Assembly (NCBI GenBank): GCA_963734085.1
Contig: CAVTFT010000010.1
Coordinates: forward strand, 124,001-188,000
Origin: CAIWHR01 sp963734085
GTDB lineage: Bacteria > Pseudomonadota > Gammaproteobacteria > Burkholderiales > Casimicrobiaceae
DNA length: 64,000 nucleotides
Direction: 5' to 3'
Translations under genes and position numbers: made by a program
The notes under the pieces: generated by a model
What the model saw: the letters and a program-made list of their open reading frames with translations, nothing else
Databases searched by the model: none
Told to the model about the DNA's origin: nothing
Shown here: piece by piece, positions 62,888 to 64,000 of the stretch
How positions within the stretch are numbered: position 1 is the stretch's first letter
Layout: every line of letters starts with the position of its first letter

Positions 62888-62954
62888 CGTAGGGATGTTC
62901 TTACGCGTGCATCAGGTTCGACTGATGGTGGCTGCGAGCGGCGGCTCCTAGCAT
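62888..62954 (+). promoter_or_regulatory. 67-bp promoter module with GacA-like box (copy B)
   Basis: Starts CGTAGGGATGTTCTTACG, then CATCAGGTTCGACTGATGG (itself an inverted repeat, arms CATCAG/CTGATG) and ends TCCTAGCAT. It aligns base for base, without gaps, with copy A at 50611. It lies 35 bp before the ATG of the following lipoprotein gene. Confidence 0.6.
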
Positions 62955-62989
62955 CGAATCACGCACCTTTCGTCTTCGAGGAGCGCCTC

Positions 62990-63451
62990 ATGAATCGAAA
63001 GACAATGGTCGCCTTGATCGTCGCACCGCTCACGCCGTTCTTCATGGCGTCGTGCGCCGCGCCGACTCACTCGGGTGAGCCCATCGCCTACACGAGCGAT
63101 GCCGTGGCGGAAGTCGAATATGGATATGTCGATCGGGTCGAGCTCTGCGCGACCGGCAACGATGCTCCGGTGGGCGTGGGTACGCTCCTTTCCGGAACGG
63201 CGAGCGGCATCCTCGGCGAGCCGACCGGGCGGCGCGCAGATCTTGACGCGGCGATGATGGCGGCAGCTCCGCCGAGCGACATCGCGGTCGGCAACGAGAT
63301 CGGCCAGAACAACCGTGTCGACAGCACGCGTTACCGTATCGTCGTGCGCCTCGACTCCGGCGTCATAATGACGGTCGAGGACAAGCGCAGCACCGATTTG
63401 CGCGCGGGCGATCGCGTCCGCGTCGAGAACAACCGCGTCTCGCGGGTGTAG
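62990..63451 (+). CDS. SlyB/Pcp-like outer-membrane lipoprotein
   Basis: Lipoprotein of 153 residues with signal APLTPFFMASCAAPT. The middle has VEYGYVDRVELC and a Gly-rich stretch (PVGVGTLLSGTASGILG) like the glycine zipper of SlyB/Pcp proteins; the end folds as a small barrel (RYRIVVRLDSGVIMTVEDK, DRVRVENNRV). Role: envelope integrity under stress (family inference). GAGGAG precedes the ATG; the module B promoter lies upstream. Confidence 0.8.
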   Translation: MNRKTMVALIVAPLTPFFMASCAAPTHSGEPIAYTSDAVAEVEYGYVDRVELCATGNDAPVGVGTLLSGTASGILGEPTGRRADLDAAMMAAAPPSDIAVGNEIGQNNRVDSTRYRIVVRLDSGVIMTVEDKRSTDLRAGDRVRVENNRVSRV

Positions 63452-63485
63452 CGGTCCGCTTCGCACGGGCCATGGACGGAAGCGG

Positions 63486-64000
63486 TCAGCGATGCCCGCT
63501 TCCGCCCCTTTGTTCGAGCGAGTCCGCAATTGCCATCGGCGATCTGGCGCCGACCGAATCGCGCCCCGAAGCCCGTAGTGTTCCGTCGCCGGACGGCGTG
63601 TTGCGCGATCCCGGCATCAGCGCGTCGGCCAGCAAGGCACCCGCGAGGAATGCTGCCGCGCAAAAATAGATCCACAGCATGATGACGACAATGGTCCCCG
63701 CGGCCCCATAGGCGGAACCGAGCGCGAACTGCTTGACGTACCACCCGAGGAGGTACTTGCCGACGGCGAACAGCACGGCGCTGGCGATTGCGCCGATCCA
63801 TAACCGTCTGCCGCGCGGCGATCGATCAGGCAGCACGCGCAGCAGGCCAACAAAGGCAATCGCGACGACGATGAATCCGACGAGCTCGTTGACGATCGCT
63901 CCGGCACGGACGGCGAGGTTGCCTGCCTCGCGATCGACGAGCAGCGTCAGCGCCGCCGAGAGAACGAGCGACACGCCGAGCAGGAGGCCCGTTCCGATGA
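63486..64000 (-). CDS. YihY/BrkB-family membrane protein, C-terminal part
   Basis: Only the C-terminal half is inside the window; the gene runs past base 64000. The visible part has four helices with SPRGRRLWIGAIASAVLFAV, GKYLLGWYVKQFALGSAYGA and GTIVVIMLWIYFCAAAFLAG, the YihY/BrkB signature. These inner-membrane proteins are of uncertain function (once called RNase BN). The C-terminal tail is polar. Confidence 0.88.
   Translation of the reverse strand, partial: IGTGLLLGVSLVLSAALTLLVDREAGNLAVRAGAIVNELVGFIVVAIAFVGLLRVLPDRSPRGRRLWIGAIASAVLFAVGKYLLGWYVKQFALGSAYGAAGTIVVIMLWIYFCAAAFLAGALLADALMPGSRNTPSGDGTLRASGRDSVGARSPMAIADSLEQRGGSGHR

Overview
The window is GC-rich chromosomal DNA, almost certainly from a betaproteobacterium (Burkholderiales or a close relative), possibly an uncultivated soil or water lineage. 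The main evidence is the fused TCA-cycle locus: sdhC-sdhD-sdhA-sdhB-sdhE-gltA-odhA-odhB-lpdA-zapE on the minus strand, with a GntR/UTRA regulator next to a divergent mdh and then acnA. This layout is typical of that group. The lineage is an inference from gene order; no rRNA or other phylogenetic marker is present.

Layout. (1) 1-12157, minus strand: the TCA cluster, from a partial zapE to the GntR regulator. (2) 12158-17815, plus strand: a promoter/operator region, mdh, a DUF3617 gene, a 272-bp element bounded by inverted repeats, acnA and a small LEA-like lipoprotein ending in a clear terminator. (3) 17856-24908: an orphan ParA-like ATPase, a one-helix unknown protein, ttcA and an overlapping run of envelope-glycan genes (membrane glycosyltransferases, a GT2 enzyme and GtrA). 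(4) 24977-27779, minus: GST, atypical SDR and MFS exporter. (5) 27842-31986: msrB, an OmpR-type two-component system and the periplasmic protease gene degP, which has a PmrA-type box just upstream. (6) 32136-34738: a compact, poorly described operon of SPFH protein, 50-aa membrane peptide, DUF1648 protein, ribbon-helix-helix protein and a protein of eight exact-register decapeptide repeats. (7) 34763-42265: an esterase, a lone receiver domain, a giant indolepyruvate:ferredoxin oxidoreductase-type enzyme, a C45-family hydrolase and an AI-2E family permease. (8) 42285-64000: a dense envelope and general-stress island. It encodes many small or lipidated proteins (DUF5329, entericidin, BON, CHRD, CsbD, DUF6496, two DUF3309 copies, PRC-barrel, hemerythrin, DUF883-like, glycine-zipper), a PLD-family lipoprotein, a cryptic CHASE3 sensor, topoisomerase IB, pyrophosphatase, a GT4/amylo-1,6-glucosidase pair, an Nramp-family transporter, an SDR and a partial YihY/BrkB protein.

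How it works together. The first block supplies most TCA-cycle enzymes from one transcription unit, and a nested AT-rich dyad between the GntR gene and mdh is a good candidate switch. The last block looks like a stress regulon. Three genes or operons there have sigma-54-like -24/-12 promoters, and three others have a GacA-like dyad (GTARG-N6-CYTAC). Two of those dyads sit in matching 67-bp gap-free promoter modules 12 kb apart. The regulatory modules and the SPFH/decapeptide operon are the most promising undescribed material.

No tRNA, rRNA, CRISPR array, prophage or transposase gene was found. All assignments come from reading the sequence and from remembered family features; no database search was run.
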